DNA from: Natronospirales bacterium
GTDB taxonomy: Bacteria; Pseudomonadota; Gammaproteobacteria; Natronospirales; JAIVGZ01
Assembly: GCA_020201335.1 (NCBI GenBank)
Contig: JAIVGZ010000035.1
Location: 32,793-84,951 of the forward strand
Direction of reading: 5' to 3'
Length of the DNA: 52,159 nucleotides
Shown: piece after piece, positions 36,130 through 46,305 of the stretch
How positions within the stretch are numbered: position 1 is the stretch's first letter
Layout: each line of letters begins with the position of its first letter
Made by a program: the position numbers and the translations under genes
The notes under the pieces: model-generated
Told to the model about the DNA's origin: nothing
Databases searched by the model: none
Seen by the model: the letters and a program-made list of their open reading frames with translations, nothing else

Positions 36130-36501
36130 ATGTTGCTGCGCCTGCAGATACAGGACGACATGAAGTCGGCCCTGAAGGCGGGCGACAAGCGCCGCCTCGG
36201 CGTTATCCGCCTGATGATGGCCGCGGTCAAGCAGCGCGAAATCGACGAGCGCATCGAACTCACCGATGCGCAGGTCCTTGAGGCGCTCGACAAGATGGTC
36301 AAGCAGCGTCGCGAATCGATTTCCCAGTATGAACAAGGCGGGCGCACCGACCTCGCCGATCAGGAACGCTTCGAGATTGGCATCATCCAGCAATACCTTC
36401 CCGAGCCACTGTCCGACGCTACGAGCTGCTGCACCTTCGTTCCGGTATGTATCGGGACCAGGGGAGAACCGACGATGCGCTGGCCGACTTGGCGCGCATA
36501 G
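36130..36501 (+). pseudogene. yqeY: YqeY-like protein, 3'-truncated
   Basis: The first 97 residues match YqeY (GatB-related tail domain): IQDDMKSALKAGDKRRLGVIRLMM in two helices, KQREIDERIELTDAQ and FEIGIIQQYLPEPLSDA. YqeY proteins are about 150 residues long; here the similarity stops at residue 97 (about 36415-36420) and 26 unrelated residues rich in Cys, Thr and Arg run to a stop. The following bases are in another frame a TPR protein. So the last third of yqeY, the helical C-terminal domain, is missing. It is 12 bases downstream of rpsU. Confidence 0.85.
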
Positions 36502-37961
36502 ACACGCTGGCCCAATCAATCGGCGATGAGGTGATGGAGGCGGACGCCCTGCAGATGCGTGGCACCATCCGGGCGGAATCCGGCGACATTGCAGGTGCGC
36601 TTGAGTCCTTCCACCGGGCACGCGACCTGCTGGCAGGCACCGACGCGCTCGCCAAACTGGCCCGCACGACCAACGCGATTGGCATCGCTTACAACTTCAC
36701 CGGTGATGTCGCCCGTGGCAAGACCTACATTGAACAGGCGCTTGAAATTGCGCGCCGGTCGGACGACCGCACAGTCGAGCTGCTGATACTCGGGAACCTG
36801 GCATTGGCGGTCAGCGCACTCGAGGGCCCGGCAGCCGGCCTCCCATTCCACTATGAAACGCTGGCGCTAGGCCGCGAACACAATCAAACACGGGTCGTGG
36901 CCTACCAGCTCGCGAGCATATGCGCGAACCTCGTGACGACCGGGCAACTGGACGAAGCCGAGCGTACCTGCGACGAGGCGCTCGAACACGCTCGGACGCT
37001 CGGCCACGTGCGGCTGCTGGCAGGGGTGGAACTCAGCATGGGCGACCTGCTACGCGCGCGGGGACGTCCGGCGGAGGCCCTCGCGCAATACGAACAGGCG
37101 CTGCGCACGGACAGCCGCGAAGGCTCTATGGTCGCGCTGCAAACGGCGCAAAAAATGGCGGCAATCCACGAGGAACTCGGCAACTACGAAGAAGCGCTGA
37201 ACCAGTACCGGCGGACGGTAGAAGTGCGCGACGGCATGCTCGCCGATGAACGGCGCCGGACGATAGAGGAGCTCGAGGTTCAGTTCGCGGCGCGCCAGCG
37301 CGACCGTGAGATCGACATGCTCCGGCTCGACGCCGACCTGCAGGCAATCGACCTTGAGCGCCGCAGTTGGATGCTGTTCGGCGTCAGCATTGCACTGGCG
37401 TTCACCATCATCCTCGGCTTAGTTGCCTGGCGTGGCTACCGCAATAAGGCCCTGCTTCAGCAGCAGCTGGCAAAGCTCGCGCGCGAGGACCCACTGACCG
37501 GACGCCTCAACCGTCGAGCGTTCCTCGAGATTGCAGAACGCGCGCTCGCGCGCGCGCGGCGCGACAAGCTGCCGCTTTCGGTAGTCGTAGGCGACATAGA
37601 TGACTTCAAGGCTCTGAACGACAAATACGGTCACCCTGTCGGCGACGCCGTGCTCGTCGAGGTCGCTGCCCGTCTCGATGCGAGTGCCCGCATGGTCGAT
37701 GCGGTCTGCCGCTGGGGCGGTGAGGAGTTCGTGCTGCTGCTGCCGGACACCGACGCGAACGGTGCGCTCGACGCGATGAACCGCCGCAGGGATGCGCTCG
37801 CGGCCAAGCCCATCGAAACCAGTGCCGGAACGCTGTCGGTGACCATGACCTTCGGAATCGCGACCGTCGAAGACGACATCGAGAGCGCCATTGAGGCGGC
37901 GGACCGGGCGATGTATGAAGGTAAGCACACCGGCCGGAACCGAGTTGTGGTGAGCGGTTAG
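36447..37961 (+). CDS. TPR-GGDEF diguanylate cyclase, 5'-truncated
   Basis: 504 residues from the first ATG. Several TPR-like helical pairs fill residues 1-240 (for example YEEALNQYRRTVEVRD), then a coiled coil (about 265-300), one membrane helix (about 306-327) and a GGDEF domain with FKALNDKYGHPVGD and RWGGEEF near 425. The product inhibition site RMVD lies just before it, so c-di-GMP synthesis and feedback look intact. The same frame reads TPR-like sequence upstream of ATG 36447 back to about 36420, where it meets the broken yqeY; there is no signal peptide and no ribosome site. The original N-terminus is therefore missing. Confidence 0.85.
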   Translation: MYRDQGRTDDALADLARIDTLAQSIGDEVMEADALQMRGTIRAESGDIAGALESFHRARDLLAGTDALAKLARTTNAIGIAYNFTGDVARGKTYIEQALEIARRSDDRTVELLILGNLALAVSALEGPAAGLPFHYETLALGREHNQTRVVAYQLASICANLVTTGQLDEAERTCDEALEHARTLGHVRLLAGVELSMGDLLRARGRPAEALAQYEQALRTDSREGSMVALQTAQKMAAIHEELGNYEEALNQYRRTVEVRDGMLADERRRTIEELEVQFAARQRDREIDMLRLDADLQAIDLERRSWMLFGVSIALAFTIILGLVAWRGYRNKALLQQQLAKLAREDPLTGRLNRRAFLEIAERALARARRDKLPLSVVVGDIDDFKALNDKYGHPVGDAVLVEVAARLDASARMVDAVCRWGGEEFVLLLPDTDANGALDAMNRRRDALAAKPIETSAGTLSVTMTFGIATVEDDIESAIEAADRAMYEGKHTGRNRVVVSG

Positions 37962-37970
37962 AATCGCGTC

Positions 37971-39731
37971 ATGGCTGGCTTGATCCCTCGCGATTTCATC
38001 GAAGACCTGGTCGCCCGCAGTGACATCGTCGAGGTAATAGGCAGCCGCGTCCAACTCAAAAAGTCGGGGCGCGAGTTCGCCGCCTGCTGCCCATTCCACG
38101 GCGAGAAGACCGCGTCTTTCTTCGTAAGCCCGCAAAAACAGTTCTACCATTGCTTTGGCTGCGGCGTGCACGGGAATGCGCTCGGCTTTCTGATTGAATA
38201 CGAACACATGGAGTTCGTCGACGCGGTCGAGGAGCTCGCGCGGCAGCTCGGTGTCGACGTACCACGCGAAGGCGGCTCGGCGCCGCAGCGCGAGCGCACC
38301 AGCCCCGACCTCTACGAGATTCTCGACGACGCTGCCCGCTTCTACCGGCAGCAGCTGAAAGCCACTCCCGACGCGGTCGAATACCTGAAACAGCGCGGAC
38401 TGACCGGCGAAATCGCGGCCGAGTTCGGCATCGGCTGGGCGCCGGGCGGCTGGGACGCGCTTTTGAAGGCGCTCGGCACCTCCGACGCACGCCGCGAACT
38501 GCTCGAGCTGGCGGGCATGCTGTCGCGGCGCGAGGACCGCACCTATGACCGCTTCCGGGAGCGAATCATGTTCCCGATCCGCGACGGTCGCGGCCGTACG
38601 ATCGCGTTCGGCGGGCGCATCCTGAAAGGCGACGACCAGGCCAAGTACATGAACTCGCCGGAGACGCCGGTCTTCCACAAAGGTCGAGAACTGTACGGGC
38701 TGTATGAAGTCCGGCAGGCGCTACGCGACATCCCGCGCCTGCTCGTCGTCGAGGGTTACATGGATGTCGTCGCGCTCGCGCAGCACGGTATCCGTTACGC
38801 GGTGGCTACTCTGGGAACTTCGACCACGCCGGAGCACCTGCACAAGCTGTTCCGGGTGACGCCCGAGGTCGTGTTCTGCTTCGATGGCGACCGCGCAGGC
38901 CGTGCCGCCGCCTGGCGCGCGCTCGAGCAGGCCCTGCCCGAGGCGAAAGACGGCCGCCAGATGCGCTTCCTGTTCCTGCCCGACGGCGAGGATCCGGACT
39001 CGATGGTCCGAAGCGAAGGCGCGGAACGGTTCGCCGCGCGGATAGAAACGGCCCAAACATTGTCCATGTTCTTGTTGGAGCGGTTGTCTGCCGAGGTCGA
39101 CCTCACCTCGCTCGACGGGCGCGCCCGGCTCGCAGAGCTGGCGCGGCCGCTGGTCGCCAAGGTTCCCGACGGGGCGTTCCGGCACCTGCTGGCGAAGGAA
39201 TTGAGCGCCCGCACCGGTGTGGAACCGGAAAGCTTGACTAAGCTTATGGGTGAAGCACCGGCGGCGGTCGCACCGAGCCGGCGCGTCCGGGCCCGGGTGC
39301 CGATCCAGATGACGCCGGTGCGCAAAGCGATTCAGTACTTGCTGAAGTGGCCGGAACTCGCGGTCCTGGTGCGCGACCCGGACACGCTCGCGGCGCTCGA
39401 GCAACCGGGTGCTGCCTTGCTCGGCGAGCTGGCTGCCTGGTTGAACGGGCACCCCAACGCCACCGCCGCCGTCGTGCTCGAGCATTGGCGCGGTACCGAA
39501 CATGAGCCGGCGCTGTTGCGGCTGGCCGAAATCGAGCCGCTCGTCAGCGCGGCGGAAGCGAAGACGGAATTCGTCGACTTGCTCGTGCGGGTCGCCGGAC
39601 AGGGCTTCCGGGCGCGCACCGAGCGACGGCTTGAGGAGTTGATTCAAAAGGCGCCGGGGCTGTCGGACCCTGAAAAGGCCGAGCTCCGGCTGTTGTTGGA
39701 GGCTAAAAACCCAAGGGAAACGGGCGTGTAG
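37971..39731 (+). CDS. dnaG: DNA primase
   Basis: 586 residues; makes RNA primers for replication. The CHC2 zinc finger is complete (C40, H43, C61, C64, in CCPFHGEKTASF and YHCFGCGVHGNA). The Toprim core has VVEGYMDVVALAQHG near 260 and FCFDGDRAGRAAAWRAL near 305 with the metal-binding acidic residues. The C-terminal DnaB-binding domain (from about 440) is present. TAGAAT (37959-37964) ends six bases before the ATG, with no ribosome site. Confidence 0.97.
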   Translation: MAGLIPRDFIEDLVARSDIVEVIGSRVQLKKSGREFAACCPFHGEKTASFFVSPQKQFYHCFGCGVHGNALGFLIEYEHMEFVDAVEELARQLGVDVPREGGSAPQRERTSPDLYEILDDAARFYRQQLKATPDAVEYLKQRGLTGEIAAEFGIGWAPGGWDALLKALGTSDARRELLELAGMLSRREDRTYDRFRERIMFPIRDGRGRTIAFGGRILKGDDQAKYMNSPETPVFHKGRELYGLYEVRQALRDIPRLLVVEGYMDVVALAQHGIRYAVATLGTSTTPEHLHKLFRVTPEVVFCFDGDRAGRAAAWRALEQALPEAKDGRQMRFLFLPDGEDPDSMVRSEGAERFAARIETAQTLSMFLLERLSAEVDLTSLDGRARLAELARPLVAKVPDGAFRHLLAKELSARTGVEPESLTKLMGEAPAAVAPSRRVRARVPIQMTPVRKAIQYLLKWPELAVLVRDPDTLAALEQPGAALLGELAAWLNGHPNATAAVVLEHWRGTEHEPALLRLAEIEPLVSAAEAKTEFVDLLVRVAGQGFRARTERRLEELIQKAPGLSDPEKAELRLLLEAKNPRETGV

Positions 39732-39763
39732 CAGCTTTCTGTGCTATCCTGTCCCGTTTTCCG

Positions 39764-39786
39764 GCCCCGCTATCTGCGGGGCTTTT
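39764..39786 (+). terminator. Hairpin between dnaG and rpoD
   Basis: GCCCCGC (39764-39770) pairs with GCGGGGC (39776-39782) around TATCT, followed by TTTT. It lies 17 bases before rpoD, so it would partly stop read-through from dnaG. An extended -10 TGCTATCCT (39742-39750) just upstream may start rpoD transcripts. Confidence 0.7.
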
Positions 39787-40439
39787 AACGGACCGAGAAC
39801 GCATGACCCAGACCAGCGAAATCGAAGAGCAGTTGTCCCCGATCAAGCGGCTGATTGCCCGCGGCAAGGAGCAGGGCTACCTGACCTATGCCGAAGTCAA
39901 CGATCACCTGCCGGACGAAATCGTCGACCCGGACCAGATCGAAGACATCATCAACATGATCAAGGACATGGGGATCGAGGTGCATGAAGTCGCGCCCGAT
40001 ACCGACACGCTACTATTGTCCGACTCAGCGGTCGCCGCCGATGACGATGCCGAAGAGGCCGCGGCGGTTCTTGCGTCTTCGGTAGAGAACGAGCTCGGCC
40101 GCACCACCGACCCGGTCCGCATGTACATGCGCGAAATGGGCACCGTCGAACTGCTCACCCGCGAGGGCGAGATCGTGATTGCCAAGCGCATCGAGGAAGG
40201 CCTCGGCCAGGTGCTTTCGGCGTTGGCGAGCTATCCCGATTCAATCTCGTCCGTGATGAAGGAATACGAAGCTGTGCAGGCCGGCAGCACGCGGCTGACC
40301 GATGTCATCACCGGCTTCCACGACCCCGAGGCCGAAGCGATTGCGCTGGCCGAGGCGATTGCCGAGAAGGAACGCCAGGCGAAAGAGAAGGCCGCCCGCG
40401 AGAAAGAGGAAGAGGAAGCGGCGCTGAACGTCGACGAGA

Positions 40440-41507
<1,068 letters not shown>

Positions 41508-41512
41508 AGCTA

Positions 41513-41528
41513 GAATAGGCGCCTATTC
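41513..41528. promoter_or_regulatory. Perfect 16-bp palindrome before the tRNA
   Basis: GAATAGGCGCCTATTC is a perfect palindrome between the rpoD stop and tRNA-Ile. It overlaps a TAGAAT -10-like hexamer (41511-41516) with a GC-rich stretch after it, as in promoters of stable RNAs. No good -35 is seen. Confidence 0.5.
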
Positions 41529-41532
41529 GATC

Positions 41533-41608
41533 GGGCCTGTAGCTCAATGGTCAGAGCAGGGGACTCATAATCCCTTGGTTCCAGGTTCGAGTCCTGGCAG
41601 GCCCACCA
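41533..41608 (+). tRNA. tRNA-Ile2, anticodon CAU
   Basis: 76-base cloverleaf. Acceptor GGGCCTG (41533-41539) pairs with CAGGCCC (41598-41604) and CCA is encoded. The anticodon loop CTCATAA (41564-41570) has CAT at 41566-41568. The body (TAGCTCAATGGTCAGAGCAG, GGGGACTCATAATCCC) resembles E. coli ileX, not initiator or elongator tRNA-Met, so it needs lysidine at C34 to read AUA as isoleucine. Confidence 0.93.
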
Positions 41609-42793
41609 TCATCCTTTCCCACGCGCCGCGAGCCAGTCGGCGCGCATCGCCGCGAGTTCCACCACCGCCGGGTCGTCATCCGACGGAGCGCCTGCGTCGA
41701 CCGCTGTCAGGATGTCGAACTGTGCGTTGTCGTTGCTCGCCCGTGCCGCCCGTGCAAGCTGCAACCGCACCGCCGGCGCGAGTCGTTTCTCGCGCGCGGC
41801 CGCCGCGACGAGACGCCGCGCGACACGCACCGCTGCGCCGTTGAGTTTGCGCTCGAGCAGCAATTCCCAGAGCTCGTGCCGGTAGGCCACCTCGCCGACG
41901 CCTTCCGGCGCATCCATTGCGCACCATTGGTCGACGCCGACCGCATCATTACGCGCGCGCGCAGCCTCAATCCTATCGGCGGCGCGGCGCACCGCGGCGC
42001 TGCACTTGGTGGCAGCACATTCGTCTTCATCGGCAGCAGCAAGTACAACCGGCAGTTCCGCGCGCTCGCGCGCATGGTGCAGCGCATGCCCGTGCAGGTG
42101 CACGCACAGCGCGGCTAACCACAGCCCACCGACGCCGGCGGCAATTGCGGTGGCGCTCGGCGCCCAGCCATCGATCAAGCCCGCCAGTCCGGCAGCATCG
42201 AGTTGCGCGACGAAGTCCGCGGCCGCGCGCGCGACATGCTCCATGCCGATTGCCGCGCCGACGGCGAGCAACCAGCCGACCGGTCCGCCGGCTAGCAGCA
42301 CGCGTCCAATGCGCCGCGGATTCAGCGCCGGCCACAGCGATTCCTCTACCGACGCGCGTGCGAACAACGCCGGCAACAATGCCCCGGCGCCCCAAGCGAA
42401 CCAGCGCGCAAGTTCGGGTGCCGTCAGGTACAGCGCGCCGTAGCCGGCCGCAATCATCGAGCCCGCTTCAACCAGCGCCCTGCCGTTGCCACGCAGGAAC
42501 TGCAGGTCGTCGACCGCGAGCGTTGGCGCGTCGCCGTAGCCAAAAATCGCCCGCTGCTGCACGGTGAGCAGCCAGGTCAAGGCGGCCGAGCCGAACAGCG
42601 CGATGAAGAACACGCCGAGCCACGAGGGGCCGAACAAACCGAGAATCGTCCCGAGGAACAGCGCCGGCAGCACCACCGAGGCATCGGTCGCCCAACGCAG
42701 GGCATGCGGCAAGTACGCGACGGTGCCTGGTGTTTCCAATAGTGGCCGGTGCACCGGGCTTGACCGAGGGTCATAAGCCGGTGCCCGGTGCAT
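41609..42793 (-). CDS. Multi-pass membrane protein of unknown function
   Basis: 394 residues. Five or six hydrophobic helices occur between residues 35 and 230 (for example VVLPALFLGTILGLF and VGWLLAVGAAIGMEHV), then a soluble helical C-terminal part (about 245-394) rich in Ala, Arg and Glu that recalls a TPR-like stack. I do not recognise the family. Its stop codon abuts the 3' end of the tRNA on the opposite strand. Start and stop overlap by one base with the upstream gene, so the two are one operon. Confidence 0.75.
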   Translation of the reverse strand: MHRAPAYDPRSSPVHRPLLETPGTVAYLPHALRWATDASVVLPALFLGTILGLFGPSWLGVFFIALFGSAALTWLLTVQQRAIFGYGDAPTLAVDDLQFLRGNGRALVEAGSMIAAGYGALYLTAPELARWFAWGAGALLPALFARASVEESLWPALNPRRIGRVLLAGGPVGWLLAVGAAIGMEHVARAAADFVAQLDAAGLAGLIDGWAPSATAIAAGVGGLWLAALCVHLHGHALHHARERAELPVVLAAADEDECAATKCSAAVRRAADRIEAARARNDAVGVDQWCAMDAPEGVGEVAYRHELWELLLERKLNGAAVRVARRLVAAAAREKRLAPAVRLQLARAARASNDNAQFDILTAVDAGAPSDDDPAVVELAAMRADWLAARGKG

Positions 42794-43305
42794 TACCGCT
42801 CCGCGCAGGGCAGGTGTTCGAGCGCCCTTTTGAAGCGGGTCAGCAAGAACCGATGGCTGAACTGCCGTCCGTCGGACGGGTCCCGCACTTCGGTGATGAG
42901 TGTGCCCTCAAGGCTTGCGATCGCATTCAGGTCCGGTTCGTCGCCCAGCGCCATCACAAGGCGGCGTCCGCCGCTCGACACCCACCATTGCTGCTCAATG
43001 AACGGCGCATCGTCGTCAGCCTTGAACCGGACCTCGACAGCGCCGGTACCATCGCCGCGCAACGCAGTGCCGAAGGTATACAGCACACGCAAGTTGCCGC
43101 TCGCGCATATCCAGATTAAATCGACATCAGCGGTCGGGCTCAACGACGCACGCAACGGGTCCGTGTGGATCGACTGCCGCAACTCCCCACTGGCCTCGTC
43201 GCGAACTTCATACAGCCGGAATGCGCCCACGCGCTCCTGCGCATCATTCGACGGGCTCCATGCCAGCGCAAGCAGCAAAACAGATAATCCTGGCAACTTT
43301 TTCAT
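42793..43305 (-). CDS. Exported protein, possible TagO/VasI-like fold, unknown
   Basis: 170 residues with an N-terminal signal (MKKLPGLSVLLLALAWS) and a GGGAGG site before ATG 43305. The core, with LIWICASGNLRVLYTFG, a VEVRF strand, QQWWVSSGGRRLVMA and a final cysteine after a helix, has the strand order seen in TagO/VasI-type type VI-associated proteins. No type VI gene is nearby, so this is only a fold guess. Coupled by TAATG to the membrane protein gene downstream. Confidence 0.65.
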   Translation of the reverse strand: MKKLPGLSVLLLALAWSPSNDAQERVGAFRLYEVRDEASGELRQSIHTDPLRASLSPTADVDLIWICASGNLRVLYTFGTALRGDGTGAVEVRFKADDDAPFIEQQWWVSSGGRRLVMALGDEPDLNAIASLEGTLITEVRDPSDGRQFSHRFLLTRFKRALEHLPCAER

Positions 43306-43360
43306 GCGCCCTCCCGCCCGGTCACGACGCCTAAACCTTACCACGGGTATCATCCGCCCG

Positions 43361-44092
43361 ATGCGTATGCTGCTTGCCCTGCTGTTCTGGTTATCGTTCG
43401 CGCTACTCGCGCCGCTGCTGCTGCTTCAGGCGGCGTGGGTCACGCGCACCGCGCGCCGATTGCCGGCCGGTGATGGATCGGTCGACGGTACGGTGGCGGG
43501 CGGCGGCGCGCCGCTGTCCGTGCTGTTCGTCGGTGAGTCGCCGGTCGCGGGGATTGGTTGCGACCGTATGGAACAGGCGGTCGCCGCGTGCACTGCACGC
43601 GAGCTTGCGCGCCTCACCGGGCGCGCGGTTCGGTGGCATGCCGCGGGCGTGAACGGTCTCAGAATCCGGCAGACGCTGCGCTACCTCGTGGCGAAACTTC
43701 CGGACGAGCGCTTCGACTTCATCGTCGGTGTGCACGGCGTCAACGACACGACCGGCCTCAGCAGCATCGCCGAATGGCGCCGGCTGCTTAGCGAACTCGC
43801 GCTGCGCCTCACCGAACGCCACCGAGGCGCAGTCATCTACACGCAGGTGGCGCCGATGCATCTGTTCACCGGCCTACCGCAGCCGCTGCGTGCGGTAATC
43901 GGTTTACGTGCGCGTGTGCTCGACATGGCGCTGCATGCGCACCCCGACCGCGGCCACCTCTTCGAAGTCATCGACGCAGAATTTCCGCTTGATGCGCGCT
44001 ACCTTGCTAAAGACGGCTACCACCCGTCGCCCGCCGGCTGCGCTGTATGGGGCCGGCAACTCGGCGCCGCGCTCGCGGCGCGACTCCGTTAG
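43361..44092 (+). CDS. SGNH-family hydrolase, membrane-anchored
   Basis: 243 residues. One N-terminal hydrophobic helix (3-27) anchors or exports it. The SGNH nucleophile is Ser60 in FVGESPVAG, block III Asn in GVHGVNDTTG near 128, and the Asp218/His221 pair in DGYHPSPAG. Likely an esterase acting on acyl groups at the cell envelope; the substrate is unknown. TATCAT (43348-43353) ends seven bases before ATG 43361. It overlaps the converging EamA gene by 4 bases. Confidence 0.88.
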   Translation: MRMLLALLFWLSFALLAPLLLLQAAWVTRTARRLPAGDGSVDGTVAGGGAPLSVLFVGESPVAGIGCDRMEQAVAACTARELARLTGRAVRWHAAGVNGLRIRQTLRYLVAKLPDERFDFIVGVHGVNDTTGLSSIAEWRRLLSELALRLTERHRGAVIYTQVAPMHLFTGLPQPLRAVIGLRARVLDMALHAHPDRGHLFEVIDAEFPLDARYLAKDGYHPSPAGCAVWGRQLGAALAARLR

Positions 44093-44997
44093 CCGAAGCG
44101 TGTGCTCCTGCTGGCGTTCAGCAGCATTGCCACGCCGACCAGCACCAGCCCGATCGCCGCGAAACCGACTGCGCCGATGCGCTCGCCTGCCAACGTCATC
44201 CCGAGCAGCACTGCGACCAGCGGGTTCACATATGCGTAGCTGGTGGCGACGGTCGATCGGGTGTTGGCGACGAGCCAGACATACGCGCTGAACGCGATGA
44301 TGCTACCGAACACGATCAGGTACGCGATTGCGGCAACCGACTTCAGCGACGGCACCGCGTCTAGGGTTTCGCCGCGCGCCAGACTGATTAAACCCATGAA
44401 CAATCCGCCGAACAGCATTTGTGTTGCTGCGTTCATCATCCCGGGCGCCAGGTCGATGCGCCGGCTGTAAAGCGAGCCAAACGCCCAGCTCGCTGCGGCA
44501 ATAACGAGCACGAGCGCCATCAGCGGTTTGGCGACGAAGTCGCCTTCAAGGTTCAGCAGTACGATGCCAGCGAAGCCGATTGCGAGGCCGACCCATTCAA
44601 GACGCTGCGGCCAACGCCCCCACACGCCCGCAAACAGCGCTGCCCACAGCGGCACGGTCGCGACCATCGTCGCAGCGAGCGCCGAGCCAACCCACTGCTG
44701 CGCGTACATCACGGCGCCGTTACCGGTCGTCAGCAGCATGAACCCAAGCAGCGCCGCAGAGCGCCACTGACGCGGGGTCGGCGCCGGGTGACCGGTCATG
44801 CGGAGCCAGCCGTAGAACAATAGGCCGCCGACCGTGAAGCGCATGGTGCCAATGTAGAACGGCGGGAAGCTCTCTAGCGCGAAGCGGATTGCGAGGTAGG
44901 TTGAGCCCCATACGATGTAGACGATCAACAGCGCGCCAATCACGCCAACGGATTTCAACGGCGCGTCCGGGGTAAGGCTGTATTCCGCAGCGTTCAT
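44089..44997 (-). CDS. EamA/DMT-family permease (YedA-like)
   Basis: 302 residues with ten membrane helices in two EamA repeats (first near 20-140, second near 155-290). YIVWGSTYLAIRFALESFPP and RSTVATSYAYVNPLVAVLLG are typical of YedA/RhaT-type exporters of metabolites. I chose ATG 44997: TAGAAT on this strand lies ten bases before it and overlaps the alternative upstream ATG. Confidence 0.92.
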   Translation of the reverse strand: MNAAEYSLTPDAPLKSVGVIGALLIVYIVWGSTYLAIRFALESFPPFYIGTMRFTVGGLLFYGWLRMTGHPAPTPRQWRSAALLGFMLLTTGNGAVMYAQQWVGSALAATMVATVPLWAALFAGVWGRWPQRLEWVGLAIGFAGIVLLNLEGDFVAKPLMALVLVIAAASWAFGSLYSRRIDLAPGMMNAATQMLFGGLFMGLISLARGETLDAVPSLKSVAAIAYLIVFGSIIAFSAYVWLVANTRSTVATSYAYVNPLVAVLLGMTLAGERIGAVGFAAIGLVLVGVAMLLNASRSTRFG

Positions 44998-45024
44998 GAA
45001 GCTGCGCATTCTATGCCTGCGCAG

Positions 45025-46305
45025 CTACCTGCCAAGCGCCTCGAGCGCCACTTCGAGCATGGCACGCGTGCCCAGCTTCAACGCGGCCTCATCCAGATAG
45101 AACAACGGCGAGTGGTTGGTCGGGACAGCGCTCATGTCCTGGCCCGGCGGCGTCGCGCCAACGAAGAAGAACAGCGCCGGCGCGTAGTCGCCGTACATCG
45201 AGAAATCTTCCGCGCCGGTAATCGGCGGGATTTCGATGACCTTGCCCGCGCGCTCTAACGCCGGCCGCATGCGCGCGGTGAGTTCCGGCTCGTTGCGCGT
45301 AACCGGGTAGCCGTCGAGCCACGGGATTTGCAGCTCGACCGTCGCTCCGTGTGCACTGGCCACGCGCTCGGCAATTTCGCCGAGCCCTTCGAACACCAGC
45401 TCGCGCATGTCCGGCTCGAATGTGCGAATCGTGCCGATCATCTCGACCTCGTCGGGAATGATGTTCTGCCGGATGCCACCATTGATTGCGCCGAAGGTCA
45501 CCACGACCGGTGCGCGGGTCAGTTCCGACCGGCGGCTGACGAGCGTCTGTGCAGTGCCGATAATGTCGGCGGCGGCGACGATTGGATCGACGCCGCTCCA
45601 AGGCCGCGAGCCGTGCGCCTGGCGCCCCTTGACGACAATCCGAAACGAATCGGCGGCCGCCAGAAACGGACCAGGCCGGACGGCGATGGTGTCGGACGGA
45701 ATGCCGGCACTGACATGCAGGGCGAAGACGGCGTCGGGCTTGAAGTCGGCGAACAGCCCCTCGCGCAGCATCAGGCCTGCGCCGCCCTCCTCACCCTCCG
45801 GTGCGCCTTCCTCGGCGGGTTGAAAGATGAACTGCACCTCACCAGTCAGTTCATCGCGCGCGCGCACAAGCGCCTCCGCTACACCCATCAAGATTGCGAC
45901 ATGGGCGTCGTGGCCGCACGCGTGCATCACGCCGGTGGTCTGTCCGCGGAATTCGGTTGTGACCTTCGATGCGAACGGCAGGTCAACCTGCTCGGTGACC
46001 GGCAACGCATCCATGTCGGCGCGCAGCGCGATGCGCGGCCCCGGCCGGCCGGTTCGCAGTATTGCCACGACGCCGGTGTGCGCGACCTCCGTGCGTACTT
46101 CCAAGCCGAGGCCGCGCAGGTGGGCGGCGACCAGCGCGGCGGTCCGGAATTCGCGGTTGCCAAGCTCCGGGTGCTCGTGGATGTCACGCCGCCATTCGAC
46201 CACGCGCGCATCGACCGCCGCCGCCATGCGTTCGACATCGGGCGCGGCCGCCACGGGTGCTGCTGCGAATGAGAGAATGAGTGCAACAATCAACTTGTCA
46301 TTCAT
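45025..46305 (-). CDS. M20-family amidohydrolase, exported
   Basis: 426 residues. Signal peptide ends near 22 (APVAAAPD). M20D metal and substrate motifs: WRRDIHEHPELGN, LRADMDALPV, MHACGHDAHVAIL, FQPAEEGAPEGEEGG, and GAEDFSMYGDYAPALFFFVGA (in two parts). These enzymes cleave N-acyl or N-carbamoyl amino acids, hippurate-type substrates or indole-acetyl conjugates. GGAG lies before ATG 46305, which overlaps the end of the S9 gene by 8 bases, so peptidase and amidohydrolase are made together. Confidence 0.92.
   Translation of the reverse strand: MNDKLIVALILSFAAAPVAAAPDVERMAAAVDARVVEWRRDIHEHPELGNREFRTAALVAAHLRGLGLEVRTEVAHTGVVAILRTGRPGPRIALRADMDALPVTEQVDLPFASKVTTEFRGQTTGVMHACGHDAHVAILMGVAEALVRARDELTGEVQFIFQPAEEGAPEGEEGGAGLMLREGLFADFKPDAVFALHVSAGIPSDTIAVRPGPFLAAADSFRIVVKGRQAHGSRPWSGVDPIVAAADIIGTAQTLVSRRSELTRAPVVVTFGAINGGIRQNIIPDEVEMIGTIRTFEPDMRELVFEGLGEIAERVASAHGATVELQIPWLDGYPVTRNEPELTARMRPALERAGKVIEIPPITGAEDFSMYGDYAPALFFFVGATPPGQDMSAVPTNHSPLFYLDEAALKLGTRAMLEVALEALGR

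Noticed and set aside
41533-41608. tRNA-Met
   Set aside because: The anticodon is CAU, but the body and acceptor resemble tRNA-Ile2 (ileX) rather than initiator or elongator tRNA-Met.
42793-43305. Type VI secretion component
   Set aside because: The strand pattern resembles TagO/VasI but no other type VI gene is in the window.
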